Shown here: positions 1 through 7,977 of the stretch, piece by piece | Layout of the letters: every line of letters begins with the position of its first letter | How positions within the stretch are numbered: the first letter of the stretch is position 1 | Source: a virus | IMG/VR virus record: IMGVR_UViG_3300035438_002375 | Location: 1-40,493 of that record | DNA: 40,493 nucleotides | Strand: one strand, 5' to 3' | Program-made: the position numbers and the translations under genes | The notes under the pieces: model-generated | Databases searched by the model: none | What the model saw: only the letters and a program-made list of their open reading frames with translations | What the model was told of the DNA's origin: nothing

Positions 1-1
1 T

Positions 2-733
2 CAAACGTTCTACCAACCTTATCTTCTTACCAACTACGACGATTACATCAAGGACGATAGAAATATCTTCCTAAAAAACCAACAAAATAAATTGTATCTC
101 TATGTATACCAAAACGGAGATTTGTCGAATTTAGACACGCTTCCGTTCGTTAGGATTGAAGATAGACTTGGAGTTGCTGTAAGTGGTATGGGTTCTCTAA
201 CAACTTGTTTGAGAACAAAAGGGGTATATGAGGTAATTATTCCTGATGGATTCACAGGAGCAACTCCATGTGAATACTTTGACGTTTGGTCCGGTCTAAC
301 TATAAACGGACAACCTTTACCAAATGTTACAAATCAGTTTATACTTCAACAATACAGTGCTGGTATACAAATAGGTTCACAATCAAAAGAACCTTCAATA
401 TATGGATTTGATTTTTATGGTATCCTCCAAAATGAACAAATTTTAAATACTGATATCAGAAAGGTAGGGGTGACAATTAAAAAGGCATACACAGGGCAAG
501 TGCTGTTAGAAAATATCTCAGCATTTTATAGGGTTTACGTAAAAGAGGGCACCACAGAAGTCCAAGTTCAAGATTGGACTCCGATAAATAGAACCCCCAA
601 CGAGTATTATTTCATATTTGATATGAGAGACAAAATACCAAATCAATATTATGTTGATATCCAAGTGAACACTTCAGGTGAGAAGGATACTTATAAGAAA
701 CAATTAACTTTTAATATAGTAAATGTAAAATGA
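2..733 (+). CDS. Unrecognised beta-rich protein, 5' end cut by the window
   Basis: The frame is open from base 2, so the start lies outside the window and 243 residues are visible. A TTG at 92 could be read as a start, but the reading frame continues upstream without a stop (visible N-terminus QTFYQPYLLTNYDDY), so truncation is the better reading. The sequence is rich in Tyr, Asn, Val and Gly with alternating hydrophobic residues, as in beta-sandwich virion or tail proteins. I see no catalytic motif. Its stop overlaps the next start (ATGA at 730-733), which suggests translational coupling. A structural role is inference from composition and position. Confidence 0.7.
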   Translation, partial: QTFYQPYLLTNYDDYIKDDRNIFLKNQQNKLYLYVYQNGDLSNLDTLPFVRIEDRLGVAVSGMGSLTTCLRTKGVYEVIIPDGFTGATPCEYFDVWSGLTINGQPLPNVTNQFILQQYSAGIQIGSQSKEPSIYGFDFYGILQNEQILNTDIRKVGVTIKKAYTGQVLLENISAFYRVYVKEGTTEVQVQDWTPINRTPNEYYFIFDMRDKIPNQYYVDIQVNTSGEKDTYKKQLTFNIVNVK

Positions 734-1188
734 AACGTATAATTAAAATAACAGAAAAAGATATCACCAAGTTGGTGAAAAAAGTGATGAAAGAACAACA
801 GTCACCTAATTATATGTTTTTTAGTAATTTAGAACAAATTAGAAGGCAAGCCGACTTATTATTACAATTAGACCCCAATACTGTTGACGAAATTTTGATG
901 GCAGGACACGATTGGGCCGATGACCACATTACTGTTGCGAAGGAAAACATGGACCAGGTTTTTGATTTTATGATGAATGAAACTAAAACATCTAATTACC
1001 CTGAGGACAATTTGAGTGAGGGGGAGAAGAAAACAGGAACAAAACTTTGTGCAAGAGGTAAAGCAGCGGCAAAGGCCAAATTCAAAGTCTATCCAAGTGC
1101 ATACGCAAATGGATATGCGGTTCAGGTTTGTAAAGGTTCAATGCCAGGATTGGATGGTAAAAAACATTGTTCAGGTTCTTATTGTTAA
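730..1188 (+). CDS. Small basic Cys-containing protein with possible capsid-targeting N-terminus
   Basis: 152 residues, ATGA-coupled to the gene before it. The N-terminus (MKRIIKITEKDITKLVKKVM, then KE) is a basic amphipathic helix ending in an [hydrophobic]-x-E site at residue 22. It resembles the N-terminal targeting peptides of T4 internal proteins that the prohead protease removes. The C-terminal third holds a distinct module with Cys residues: KLCARGKAAAKAKFKVYPSA, then VQVCKG and a terminal HCSGSYC. The function is unknown. If the targeting reading is right, the protein is packaged in the head. A different-frame ORF over its end (1016-1306) is a shadow. Confidence 0.8.
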   Translation: MKRIIKITEKDITKLVKKVMKEQQSPNYMFFSNLEQIRRQADLLLQLDPNTVDEILMAGHDWADDHITVAKENMDQVFDFMMNETKTSNYPEDNLSEGEKKTGTKLCARGKAAAKAKFKVYPSAYANGYAVQVCKGSMPGLDGKKHCSGSYC

Positions 1189-1215
1189 TTTAAAATTTTC
1201 CCATATTTTTGTTTC

Positions 1216-1638
1216 ATGGAAAAGAAAATTGTCGGTTACGTACCAAAATTACTCTACAAGGTTTATCTCTATCTTCAAGAAAAATTTGACCCACATCCCG
1301 AAGTGACTTACGAGGAACAAACCTCCGTTGAGATTTGTAAGAATTTAATAAAAGAATCTGAATCTCGATTGACATTTGCTCCACGTTCATTGAAAAGGTT
1401 TATCAAAAATGATAATTTTGGAATGTTCATTGTGATACATCAAAGAACTTTATTTCTTATCAATCACGTATATAGTTACAGCGTATACATTGAAAATTCA
1501 GATTTATATTCTGAACTCATAGAACTATTCGACTCGGAATTAGAAAACAGAAGAGAAGTTCTCGAAAAAGAAATGAGAAGTAATATTCAACATTCCTTAG
1601 AGGATATTCTTAAAAGGGTGACTAATAATTCTCTTTAA
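1216..1638 (+). CDS. Hypothetical protein, 140 aa
   Basis: Begins MEKKIVGYVPKLLYKVYLYL and ends in a charged helical stretch (ELENRREVLEKEMRSNIQHS). No signal peptide, membrane segment or known motif was recognised. The leader contains CATATTTTTGTTTC just before the ATG, a loose relative of the TATTTAT box seen upstream of many genes here. The last 17 bases overlap the convergent minus-strand gene that ends at 1622. Codon use is like its neighbours. Confidence 0.7.
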   Translation: MEKKIVGYVPKLLYKVYLYLQEKFDPHPEVTYEEQTSVEICKNLIKESESRLTFAPRSLKRFIKNDNFGMFIVIHQRTLFLINHVYSYSVYIENSDLYSELIELFDSELENRREVLEKEMRSNIQHSLEDILKRVTNNSL

Positions 1639-2320
1639 TTATTCTCCTAATCAATCTTTCCAAAGATTCCTTTCTTGGCATATATGAAGACATCGTCGGT
1701 TTATTACCTTTACCAACTTTAGGCTCCTTTTTTTCAGCATTCCTCTTTTTCTGACAGGCAGCTCTTTTTTGGGAATCACTCATTTTTGAAGCAACATGAA
1801 CGGCTCTACATTTCGGATATGCCTTAGATGATGCATTTTTTCTACCACAAGGGGGATGTTTACCATTTTCCTTTCTACATATATTCACCCATGGACCTTT
1901 AGGTTGTTTACTTCCTTTGGGTTTTTTTTTCGTTCCGAACCACACGGCTAAATCTTCTTTGATTAGTTGTTCCTCCAAAGTTTGATTCACCAAATCAGCC
2001 ACCTCAGGAGGTAAACCAGACATTGTGGGGTTCAAAGCAGACCCCTCTTCATCATTTTGTCCTGTGTAAAATTGTTTGAGATACATGTCCACCTGAGAAA
2101 TTTTATCAGTTTTATTTTCGATTTCTTCTCTTTCTTCAGGTGACTCTAAATAATCACCATCCGCTTCTTCATAAGCCAATTCTGCATTATCATAATGATA
2201 AACTTTATCCGTGAAGGGGCCCAATTGATTGTCTTTCCAAATTTGAGGTGCTAACACTACAGGTACTTTGAATTTACCCGAGCTAGCTGATGTTGTAGCC
2301 TCTTTTATTGTTTTTCTCAT
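1622..2320 (-). CDS. Virion-type protein with basic Cys-rich module
   Basis: 232 residues. The N-terminal half is acidic (AELAYEEADGDYLESPEERE). The second half is strongly basic, with a Cys-containing module at about residues 145-195 (GPWVNICRKENGKHPPCGRK, then AYPKCRAVHVASKMS and QKRAACQKK). The C-terminus ends RLIRRIIKENY, an amphipathic basic helix like the N-termini of other proteins in this window. I recall similar Trp/Cys/basic modules in marine phage and algal virus proteins but cannot name the function. It is divergent from the 2361 gene across a 40-base spacer holding a TATTTATAAATA palindrome that can serve both directions. Confidence 0.75.
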   Translation of the reverse strand: MRKTIKEATTSASSGKFKVPVVLAPQIWKDNQLGPFTDKVYHYDNAELAYEEADGDYLESPEEREEIENKTDKISQVDMYLKQFYTGQNDEEGSALNPTMSGLPPEVADLVNQTLEEQLIKEDLAVWFGTKKKPKGSKQPKGPWVNICRKENGKHPPCGRKNASSKAYPKCRAVHVASKMSDSQKRAACQKKRNAEKKEPKVGKGNKPTMSSYMPRKESLERLIRRIIKENY

Positions 2321-2333
2321 TCCAATCGATTAT

Positions 2334-2345
2334 TATTTATAAATA
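2334..2345. promoter_or_regulatory. Palindromic TATTTATAAATA box between divergent genes
   Basis: TATTTAT reads on plus at 2334-2340 (20 bases before the ATG at 2361) and on minus at 2339-2345 (18 bases before the ATG at 2320). One palindrome therefore carries the window-wide box for both genes. Confidence 0.5.
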
Positions 2346-2360
2346 TCTCAAAATTTAAAT

Positions 2361-2594
2361 ATGGAAACTAATAATCAACCAATTGGATACTTGTTTCAAT
2401 CTATCGGATACAATTCTCCTATAGATTTAAGAAATTTAATAGACGATTTAACATTGGAACAATCAATTATTTTTATCACTAAATCCTTGGAATACGCATA
2501 TGAAAAAGGTGCTTTCACAATGATTGAAACTGAACTAATATCTAAATCTTTAGCGGTTTTAAACTCTGAAATTTCAAAAAAAATAATAGAATAA
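2361..2594 (+). CDS. Hypothetical protein, 77 aa
   Basis: A small protein (METNNQPIGYLFQSIGYNSP at the N-terminus) predicted by eye to be mostly helical and without Cys. It has no recognised family. It is followed at once by a strong bidirectional terminator. The TATTTAT box 20 bases upstream and the clean terminator behind it support a real, separately expressed gene. Confidence 0.65.
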   Translation: METNNQPIGYLFQSIGYNSPIDLRNLIDDLTLEQSIIFITKSLEYAYEKGAFTMIETELISKSLAVLNSEISKKIIE

Positions 2595-2622
2595 AAAAAG
2601 GGTCCCGAGGGACCCTTTTATA
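2594..2622. terminator. Bidirectional terminator
   Basis: Stem GGGTCCC (2600-2606) / GGGACCC (2609-2615), flanked by A-rich on the left and TTTTA on the right. It can end both the plus-strand 77-aa gene and the minus-strand capsid transcript. Confidence 0.85.
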
Positions 2623-2639
2623 TTTTTGGTTAGACCATA

Positions 2640-4481
2640 TTATCTCAACTCTTTCAAATCGAATGTTCTAACACCATCAACTGTGATTCTACCATAGAAT
2701 CTGTTGTTCACCATTTTCTTAGCATATCTAGTCATGATACCTTTGATTGGTGTGAAGTTGAATGGATTATACATTGTTGGAGTAAGTTGTAATGGTACAT
2801 ATGGTGCGTAGATGTAACCTGTGTCAAGAAGCGATGTTCCTTTGTGTCCAATCAACACTTGGTTTGGTGGGAAGTAAGGGTCTCTGTAAACTTGATATCT
2901 ACCAGCGAGAGTACCTACTCTTTCAATACCCATGTTATATTGGTCCTGCTCAGGAGCCGCGTTTGATACGTGGAAATATTCCAAATCATCAAAAATTGCA
3001 GAAACCTCAGATGACACAACAATCCAGTTAGCACCACCTCTCAAAGTAGATTTGTGAATTTGTGCCGACAATTGGTTGATTGCAGTAATCAAAGTTTGAT
3101 TCCAGTCTTTTTGAGTATAAGAAACAGCACCAGTACCGTTACCTAATCTCTTCCATCCGTTGTAATCCCATCTCAAGTTCCAAGCCGCACCTTTTCTGAG
3201 GTCTCTCAAGATTTCTCTGTCGATTTCAGCAGCAACTTGCTCTGACAATAAAGCTGTCAATTCAGCTTCAGCGTCAATGTTGTGGAATGCCGCGACGTCT
3301 TGTGCCATTTCAGGTGACCATTGAGCTCTCAATTTTCTTTCAGTTACAGAAACTGTCACTGACATAAGGTCGAATGAAACCTCACCAATCTTATCTTCGA
3401 ATTCTAAGTTCTTATAGAGTCTATAAGTTGCTGTAAATGCGTTGTTCGAATCAGTGTTAGATGAGAATGTTGAACCTGTATAACCGTCCATAGATGGTCC
3501 ACAAGTAATACATGTTGGAACTTGAAGGTCGATTTCCAAGTAAATGTTGCCATTCACATCACAAATGTTATCATACTGACCACCATCAGTTAAAGAATTC
3601 GGGAAGTCTAACCGAGCATTGTTGTCACCGTATTCTACGATACCCTTACCATATCTTTGAGTTACTACTCTGAAAAGATAAGGACCACCACCCGCAGTAG
3701 TTGTGTTGCTAGAAACACCATAAATTGTCAAATCAGACAAGAATGCTTCTGTGTCAATTGGGTTACCATCAGGACCAATCAATTTACCAGCAGCTGCTTG
3801 TGCGAATCCACTCATGATTACAAGAACTTTTCTGAAGTTACTTGCTGAGTTACCTACAATCGGAGTAGTTGTGTTGTAATTGCTTGGTACTAAATTCAAC
3901 GTAGTATTATCCCAAGCTGCTGTAACAACTGATGTAACTGCCGATGTAATTGTTGAGAATGAACCTTTTGAGTAGTCAAATAAACCTGGTGGGTCTAATG
4001 CTGGTTCGTTACCTTCATAAAATCTATCATAAAGGTCTCTTCCATCGTTATAGTTATAACCTTTATTTGGTGAATCAGGACCATCTGGTGCTCCATAAGG
4101 TGCGTAGTGCTCTGAAAGACCTGGAAGTGATGGAGTATCACTATAGCTCTGAATGTTAGGTACAAAATAGAACAATTTACCGATTGGTAAGTTCATAGCC
4201 TGTACAGATACGATATCGTTAGCTAACAATTTAGAGAATACTCTTCTAACGATAGGGAAAACCACAGTTTCAAACGCACCTGTGTCAGATGTCGTTGAAG
4301 CTTCGTTTATCAAATAGCTAGCTTGGTTTTCATAAAGCTGCGCGATATTTTCTCTCATGTGACCTTTAAGACCCTCTAAGAATCCTAATTTGTCCCATTT
4401 TCCGATTGTGTCTTCTTTGATAACTTTAAGGTGTTTTAACCCGATGTTACCAACAAGACCTGATTCTAATAATGCTCCCAT
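2640..4481 (-). CDS. Major capsid protein, T4 gp23-like
   Basis: 613 residues. It forms the hexameric shell of the head. Assignment rests on its position directly after the scaffold-like gene and downstream of protease and portal, as in T4. The C-terminal half also fits gp23-type capsid proteins (LTALLSEQVAAEIDREILRD around residue 405, and the FTPIKGIMTRYAKKMVNNRF tail). A T4-type maturation site is visible: YLINE|ASTTS, cleavage expected after Glu60, close to the E65/A66 site of T4 gp23. A long Gly/Asn/Thr-rich insert lies at about residues 125-200. Codons are biased to AAC, TTC and ATC, as expected for high expression. The terminator at 2594-2622 follows. Confidence 0.92.
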   Translation of the reverse strand: MGALLESGLVGNIGLKHLKVIKEDTIGKWDKLGFLEGLKGHMRENIAQLYENQASYLINEASTTSDTGAFETVVFPIVRRVFSKLLANDIVSVQAMNLPIGKLFYFVPNIQSYSDTPSLPGLSEHYAPYGAPDGPDSPNKGYNYNDGRDLYDRFYEGNEPALDPPGLFDYSKGSFSTITSAVTSVVTAAWDNTTLNLVPSNYNTTTPIVGNSASNFRKVLVIMSGFAQAAAGKLIGPDGNPIDTEAFLSDLTIYGVSSNTTTAGGGPYLFRVVTQRYGKGIVEYGDNNARLDFPNSLTDGGQYDNICDVNGNIYLEIDLQVPTCITCGPSMDGYTGSTFSSNTDSNNAFTATYRLYKNLEFEDKIGEVSFDLMSVTVSVTERKLRAQWSPEMAQDVAAFHNIDAEAELTALLSEQVAAEIDREILRDLRKGAAWNLRWDYNGWKRLGNGTGAVSYTQKDWNQTLITAINQLSAQIHKSTLRGGANWIVVSSEVSAIFDDLEYFHVSNAAPEQDQYNMGIERVGTLAGRYQVYRDPYFPPNQVLIGHKGTSLLDTGYIYAPYVPLQLTPTMYNPFNFTPIKGIMTRYAKKMVNNRFYGRITVDGVRTFDLKELR

Positions 4482-4512
4482 TGTAGTATTATTTTATTTT
4501 TTTGATTTATTT

Positions 4513-6255
4513 TTAGTTTATCTTACTCATCAAATCTTTCATTCTCAAGAATTGAGGATTTTCGTAGGTTTTTGACTCTATAAGATTCACTGCTGAACCT
4601 GAAGAAACATTCTTATTTAATTTTGTTTCAACAGCTTCAGTTATTGGTTTAGTTTCTTCAGTTGATAATTCGTCTTTGATTGCTTTATAAAGATTTTTAG
4701 ATTCTTTCAAAGTTTCAACTCCGTCAAATCTTCTGAGGATGTTTATTTTTTCTTTTTTAGTTGTTGAGTGTTCAGTGAAAAGTCTAGTTGCGTATGCAAG
4801 ATTTGAATTGAAGATTGCAACTTCGTTCAATTTTTCTCTAAACACATTTAATGCTTTTCTATACTCATCATTTTTTTCTCTCAACATACTAACTTCTGCT
4901 TCAAGAGATTCTACTTTCACACCATTAGAACCATACACAAAGTTTCTATTGTTGGTGATGCCTTTTCTTAGACCTCTACCTTCTTTAGAACCCATACCGT
5001 AAGTTCTTGCCGCTTCTTTAGTTTCTCTTTTTTCGAAACCCGCGTCATCTCTACGAGACTTTTCTTTTTTAGAATGTGAACCTTTGAGATGCTTCATAGC
5101 TGTTTTACCATGCTTCATTCCCAATTTTTCATCTTCTTTATCTTTGTATCCCTGACGACCTTCTTTGGTTTCAACTTTCTTGGATTTACCTTCCATATTA
5201 GCACCTTTCTTGTATTCGAATTTAGCCTTACCAGTTCCCATAGTTTTAGGACCTTCTTTTTTGTCCTCTTTGAAACCACCTTTTGCAGTTGTCTTGTATG
5301 AGAACTTTGGACCTTTACCAATTCCAACACCTTTAGGTTTTATCGCTTTCTTGTGATTGTAAGACTCCTCAATAGACTCTTCCCAATTACCCTCTTCTAA
5401 ATCATCAGATTCTTCTAAATCGTCTGATTCTTCTAAATCATCAGCTTCTTCTAAATCGTCTGATTCTTCTAAATCATCAGCTTCTTCCAAATCGTCTGAT
5501 TCTTCTAGGTCATCTGACTCTTCTAAATCATCAGCTTCTTCTAAATCATCCGACTCAGCCATTTCATCGGCCTCATCATCAGCTTCATCATCAGCTTCAT
5601 CATCAGCTTCATCGTCATCTTCTCCTAGTTCGATTTCATACATGACTTCATCTTCCATTTCCATTTCGTCAGAATCGACGTCAACGTCCATTTCAGTTTC
5701 AGTATCATCTTCCATAGAATCTACGTCAACTTCCATTTCAGTTCCTGGTTCATCGAATAAAGTCGCCATAATGTCATCGATTGTTGCTTCTTCCATTTCT
5801 TCTTTCATAGTTTGTCTTTTGTTTTTAGACTCACCCATGTTGACTAAATACTCAACATCAGAATCATCATCAGTGATGTGTAAATTATTACCATCTTTTA
5901 CTACGGTGATTGAATCCTCAGGATTCATACGTTTGAAGATTTTGAAAAGTTCGTCGTTGGGTAAACCGGTTAAATCTTGAGTTTCGGGTTCATTTTCAAA
6001 GTCGATTTCAATTTCGTCTGAAAAATCATCCATTTTATCAGTATCCATGTCCATTTCTGTGTCATCCACGTCTGTAGACATTTCAACTTCGTCGTCTTCA
6101 ATCTCATCTTGTTCAGAAAGAGATTCTTTTACTAATTGGTTGATTTCTTCCTTCATAGTTGAAGCAAGTATTCCTTTTGCATTCTCGGCGATAGCCTCTT
6201 CAACATTTTTCATTTGAATGAGCGCCTCTTCTACTAAATTTTTATTTTCTTGCAT
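4513..6255 (-). CDS. Acidic prohead scaffold/core protein, gp22-like
   Basis: 580 residues between the small-protein cluster and the capsid gene, the place of T4 gene 22. The N-terminal 290 residues are extremely acidic with Met/Asp/Glu runs and tandem DDLEES/DDLEEA and DDEADDEA repeats. A Lys/Gly-rich middle follows (IKPKGVGIGKGPKFSYKTTA). A C-terminal coiled coil (SLEAEVSMLREKNDEYRKAL onward) and helical tail resemble phage scaffold proteins. Such core proteins fill the prohead and are degraded by the prohead protease. It is much longer than T4 gp22 (about 270 aa), the extra length being the repeats. A role as scaffold is inferred from order and composition. A TATTTAT box lies 24 bases upstream. 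Confidence 0.75.
   Translation of the reverse strand: MQENKNLVEEALIQMKNVEEAIAENAKGILASTMKEEINQLVKESLSEQDEIEDDEVEMSTDVDDTEMDMDTDKMDDFSDEIEIDFENEPETQDLTGLPNDELFKIFKRMNPEDSITVVKDGNNLHITDDDSDVEYLVNMGESKNKRQTMKEEMEEATIDDIMATLFDEPGTEMEVDVDSMEDDTETEMDVDVDSDEMEMEDEVMYEIELGEDDDEADDEADDEADDEADEMAESDDLEEADDLEESDDLEESDDLEEADDLEESDDLEEADDLEESDDLEESDDLEEGNWEESIEESYNHKKAIKPKGVGIGKGPKFSYKTTAKGGFKEDKKEGPKTMGTGKAKFEYKKGANMEGKSKKVETKEGRQGYKDKEDEKLGMKHGKTAMKHLKGSHSKKEKSRRDDAGFEKRETKEAARTYGMGSKEGRGLRKGITNNRNFVYGSNGVKVESLEAEVSMLREKNDEYRKALNVFREKLNEVAIFNSNLAYATRLFTEHSTTKKEKINILRRFDGVETLKESKNLYKAIKDELSTEETKPITEAVETKLNKNVSSGSAVNLIESKTYENPQFLRMKDLMSKIN
5391..5621 (-). repeat. Tandem repeats coding for DDLEE[S/A] and DDEA
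   Basis: About nine imperfect 18-base units (plus-strand form TCTTCTAAATCATCAG/CTC) followed by 12-base units (ATCATCAGCTTC). Unit number is likely to vary between relatives by slippage. Confidence 0.8.
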
Positions 6256-6279
6256 GAGAAATTATCTAATTTTTATCTT

Positions 6280-6286
6280 ATAAATA
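6280..6286 (-). promoter_or_regulatory. TATTTAT box before the gp22-like gene
   Basis: Coding-strand context AATATTTATAAG, 24 bases before the ATG at 6255. Confidence 0.5.
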
Positions 6287-6329
6287 TTACCAAATACCAA
6301 AAAAGTTGATTTTCAACTAATAAAAAAAT

Positions 6330-6644
6330 TTAAGATATGTATTGCATACCCATATACGTGATGGTATCGACGTTAGAACCCAAAGCACTGTAGACCCAAT
6401 TTTTCGTTTCGAGCCAACTTGATGATGTCACAAAAAATTCACTTCCGTCACCCATACCAATATAATACACATTAGAACCCATATTTTTGTCAATAGATAA
6501 AGTTGTATTATATATGGACAATATAAAACCCTCTTCCGACTTTTTTGACATGACAATGTCGGCACATGAACCAAAAGAATCTGCAACTACAAGAAAATTT
6601 TCTTGTGAAATTCCATTACTCCAATTTACTATATAGTTATTCAT
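6330..6644 (-). CDS. Small protein of a four-gene cluster (fourth)
   Basis: 104 residues, last of four small tightly packed genes between the protease unit and the scaffold-like gene. It contains QENFLVVADSFGSCADIVMS and later FFVTSSSWLETKNWVYSALG. This pattern of a strand followed by an (A/V)DS-F-x-x helix recurs in the three genes upstream. It starts four bases after the previous stop. Small head-decoration or adaptor proteins would fit the position, but there is no direct evidence. Confidence 0.75.
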   Translation of the reverse strand: MNNYIVNWSNGISQENFLVVADSFGSCADIVMSKKSEEGFILSIYNTTLSIDKNMGSNVYYIGMGDGSEFFVTSSSWLETKNWVYSALGSNVDTITYMGMQYIS

Positions 6645-6648
6645 AATT

Positions 6649-6969
6649 TTATCTCAGTTCGTACCAAACATAATCTGTTTTGTTTATGGACAAAAAATCT
6701 GTAATATCATAATTCCTTCTGAAAAATTCGAACACAGAGTCGAATGAACTTTCTGCTATATAAACGTTTTGTTTTGTTCCACCACCATCAAAATAAATGG
6801 CATTATAAATTGACAGACCTGAGTTCATATTGAATACATTGTCAGTATTTGCGTAACTTATTTGTATATATTCTCCTGGAATCGATAGGGTGGATGATGG
6901 ACTTGCGGCATTGCATAGATAAGTGTTTTTTTTCCCGTTATTTAATTTTGTTACTAAGTAAATTGCCAT
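6649..6969 (-). CDS. Small protein of a four-gene cluster (third)
   Basis: 106 residues (MAIYLVTKLNNGKKNTYLCN at the N-terminus). It has the shared pattern late in the chain: NVYIAESSFDSVFEFFRRNY. It lies five bases after the 6975 gene and four before the 6644 gene, so the cluster is almost surely one transcript. No known family was recognised. Related by pattern to its neighbours and perhaps to DUF4494, which is inference. Confidence 0.75.
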   Translation of the reverse strand: MAIYLVTKLNNGKKNTYLCNAASPSSTLSIPGEYIQISYANTDNVFNMNSGLSIYNAIYFDGGGTKQNVYIAESSFDSVFEFFRRNYDITDFLSINKTDYVWYELR

Positions 6970-6974
6970 AAAAT

Positions 6975-7385
6975 TTATTTTATTGAGCCCATAAAAATCA
7001 TTGGACTATCCGATACGGTTTTCGTAACTCCAAATGCGGAAGATGCGGTTAAAGCTGCGTCATAATTTTCTGCAGCAATTATCAAATTATTTTTGAATTT
7101 ATTGGGGTCCTTTGAAGATATTCTTACACGATAGAATTTTGCTTCTCTTGGGGTTTCCCAAATTGTATATCCCCCATCAACGAATTTCATTTGTCTTATA
7201 GAGGTCCCTTTGGCACTATAATACGCCTCAATATTTCGAATTTGTTTTGCACTATTGTAATCAGAGTTAGTATTTGTCCATACATGAGTCGTTCCATCAT
7301 CAACTACAACATTCCAATAACCCAAGGCTTGTTTACCTCCTCCTCCGTCTATTCCTGCTATAGGTCCTTCGTATATTGGTAACAT
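6975..7385 (-). CDS. Small protein of a four-gene cluster (second)
   Basis: 136 residues with a Gly-rich N-terminal segment (IAGIDGGGGKQALGYWNVVV) and the shared C-terminal element NNLIIAAENYDAALTASSAF. It is the longest of the four, and the alternating polar and hydrophobic residues suggest beta structure. It starts three bases after the stop of the 7712 gene. The function is unknown, and the position among head genes suggests a virion role. Confidence 0.75.
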   Translation of the reverse strand: MLPIYEGPIAGIDGGGGKQALGYWNVVVDDGTTHVWTNTNSDYNSAKQIRNIEAYYSAKGTSIRQMKFVDGGYTIWETPREAKFYRVRISSKDPNKFKNNLIIAAENYDAALTASSAFGVTKTVSDSPMIFMGSIK

Positions 7386-7388
7386 GGC

Positions 7389-7712
7389 TTATATATTTGT
7401 TATTTGTAAACTTGATTTACTTATTTTTATTACCTTACCAAAATTCTGTGACATATAATTATAAACGTCTTTATAATCCACACCTAAAACAACACAACTT
7501 TTGGTGATATTATCCAAACCCACAAAGGTCACATCAAAAACCACCTGTGTTTCTAAACCTGTATCTTGAAATTCAGACAAACTAGCAAAACTCAATTCGT
7601 AAGGCCTATATATATCAAGATAATTGAAGTAGTCGTTGAAACTATTGGTATTATATAGATAATCATAATCCACACCTTCAATGTTTCCTGATGCAACTAT
7701 TCTTTTTACCAT
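7389..7712 (-). CDS. Small protein of a four-gene cluster (first)
   Basis: 107 residues from the ATG at 7712 (MVKRIVASGNIEGVDYDYLY). A longer reading would need a TTG two codons earlier, and the ATG is preferred because a TATTTAT box ends five bases before it. It carries the shared element SCVVLGVDYKDVYNYMSQNF. It follows a minus-strand terminator (7729-7758) and so seems to head its own transcript. The function is unknown. Confidence 0.75.
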   Translation of the reverse strand: MVKRIVASGNIEGVDYDYLYNTNSFNDYFNYLDIYRPYELSFASLSEFQDTGLETQVVFDVTFVGLDNITKSCVVLGVDYKDVYNYMSQNFGKVIKISKSSLQITNI

Positions 7713-7717
7713 AACCA

Positions 7718-7724
7718 ATAAATA
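7718..7724 (-). promoter_or_regulatory. TATTTAT box, 5 bases before a start codon
   Basis: Coding-strand GATATTTATTGGTTATG. It sits between a terminator and the first gene of the four-gene cluster, where a promoter is needed. Confidence 0.6.
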
Positions 7725-7728
7725 TCAC

Positions 7729-7758
7729 CAAAAAAAAAAGTGGTCGTTTGACCACTTT
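7729..7758 (-). terminator. Terminator after the DUF4494-like gene
   Basis: Stem GTGGTC (7740-7745) / GACCAC (7750-7755) with A/T extension and a run of ten T on the minus strand. It separates the protease unit from the four-gene cluster. Confidence 0.8.
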
Positions 7759-7970
7759 TATTTTTCTATTACTTCATCAATTTTACTCTCTGAAACTGAG
7801 GTTATTCGCCAATCATAAGAAAAAGATTGATACCTTGTTGTAACCTTGGCCTCAACATCAGTCACTGAAAAACCTTTCACCAATTTTTCTTCTCTAATTT
7901 TTTTAATTTTCCCTGTTGTTTCGTCGGGTAATTCATATTGAATTTTTGCTACAAAATACTTTTCGTCCAT
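7758..7970 (-). CDS. DUF4494-like small protein
   Basis: 70 residues: YFVAKIQYE, then KIKKIREEKLVKGFSVTDVEAKVTTR and a WRITSVSESKIDEV tail. This fits my memory of the DUF4494 pattern from Bacteroidetes genomes (a strand, K-V-x-E-x-Y-L-V-x-A-x-S-F-T-E-A-E, then a final strand). The role is unknown. It starts seven bases after the protease stop and is co-transcribed with it. Its presence supports a Bacteroidetes host. It may be the fold on which the four small genes downstream are built. Confidence 0.75.
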   Translation of the reverse strand: MDEKYFVAKIQYELPDETTGKIKKIREEKLVKGFSVTDVEAKVTTRYQSFSYDWRITSVSESKIDEVIEK

Positions 7971-7977
7971 AGTTAAA

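Noticed and set aside
1016-1306. Plus-strand ORF of 96 codons bridging two genes
   Set aside because: Out-of-frame overlap of the end of one gene and the start of the next, with unnatural composition (Gln/Lys then Phe/Ser).
5391-5621. CRISPR-like array in the regularly spaced repeats
   Set aside because: Units are contiguous 12- and 18-base coding repeats without unique spacers and in frame with DDLEE[S/A].
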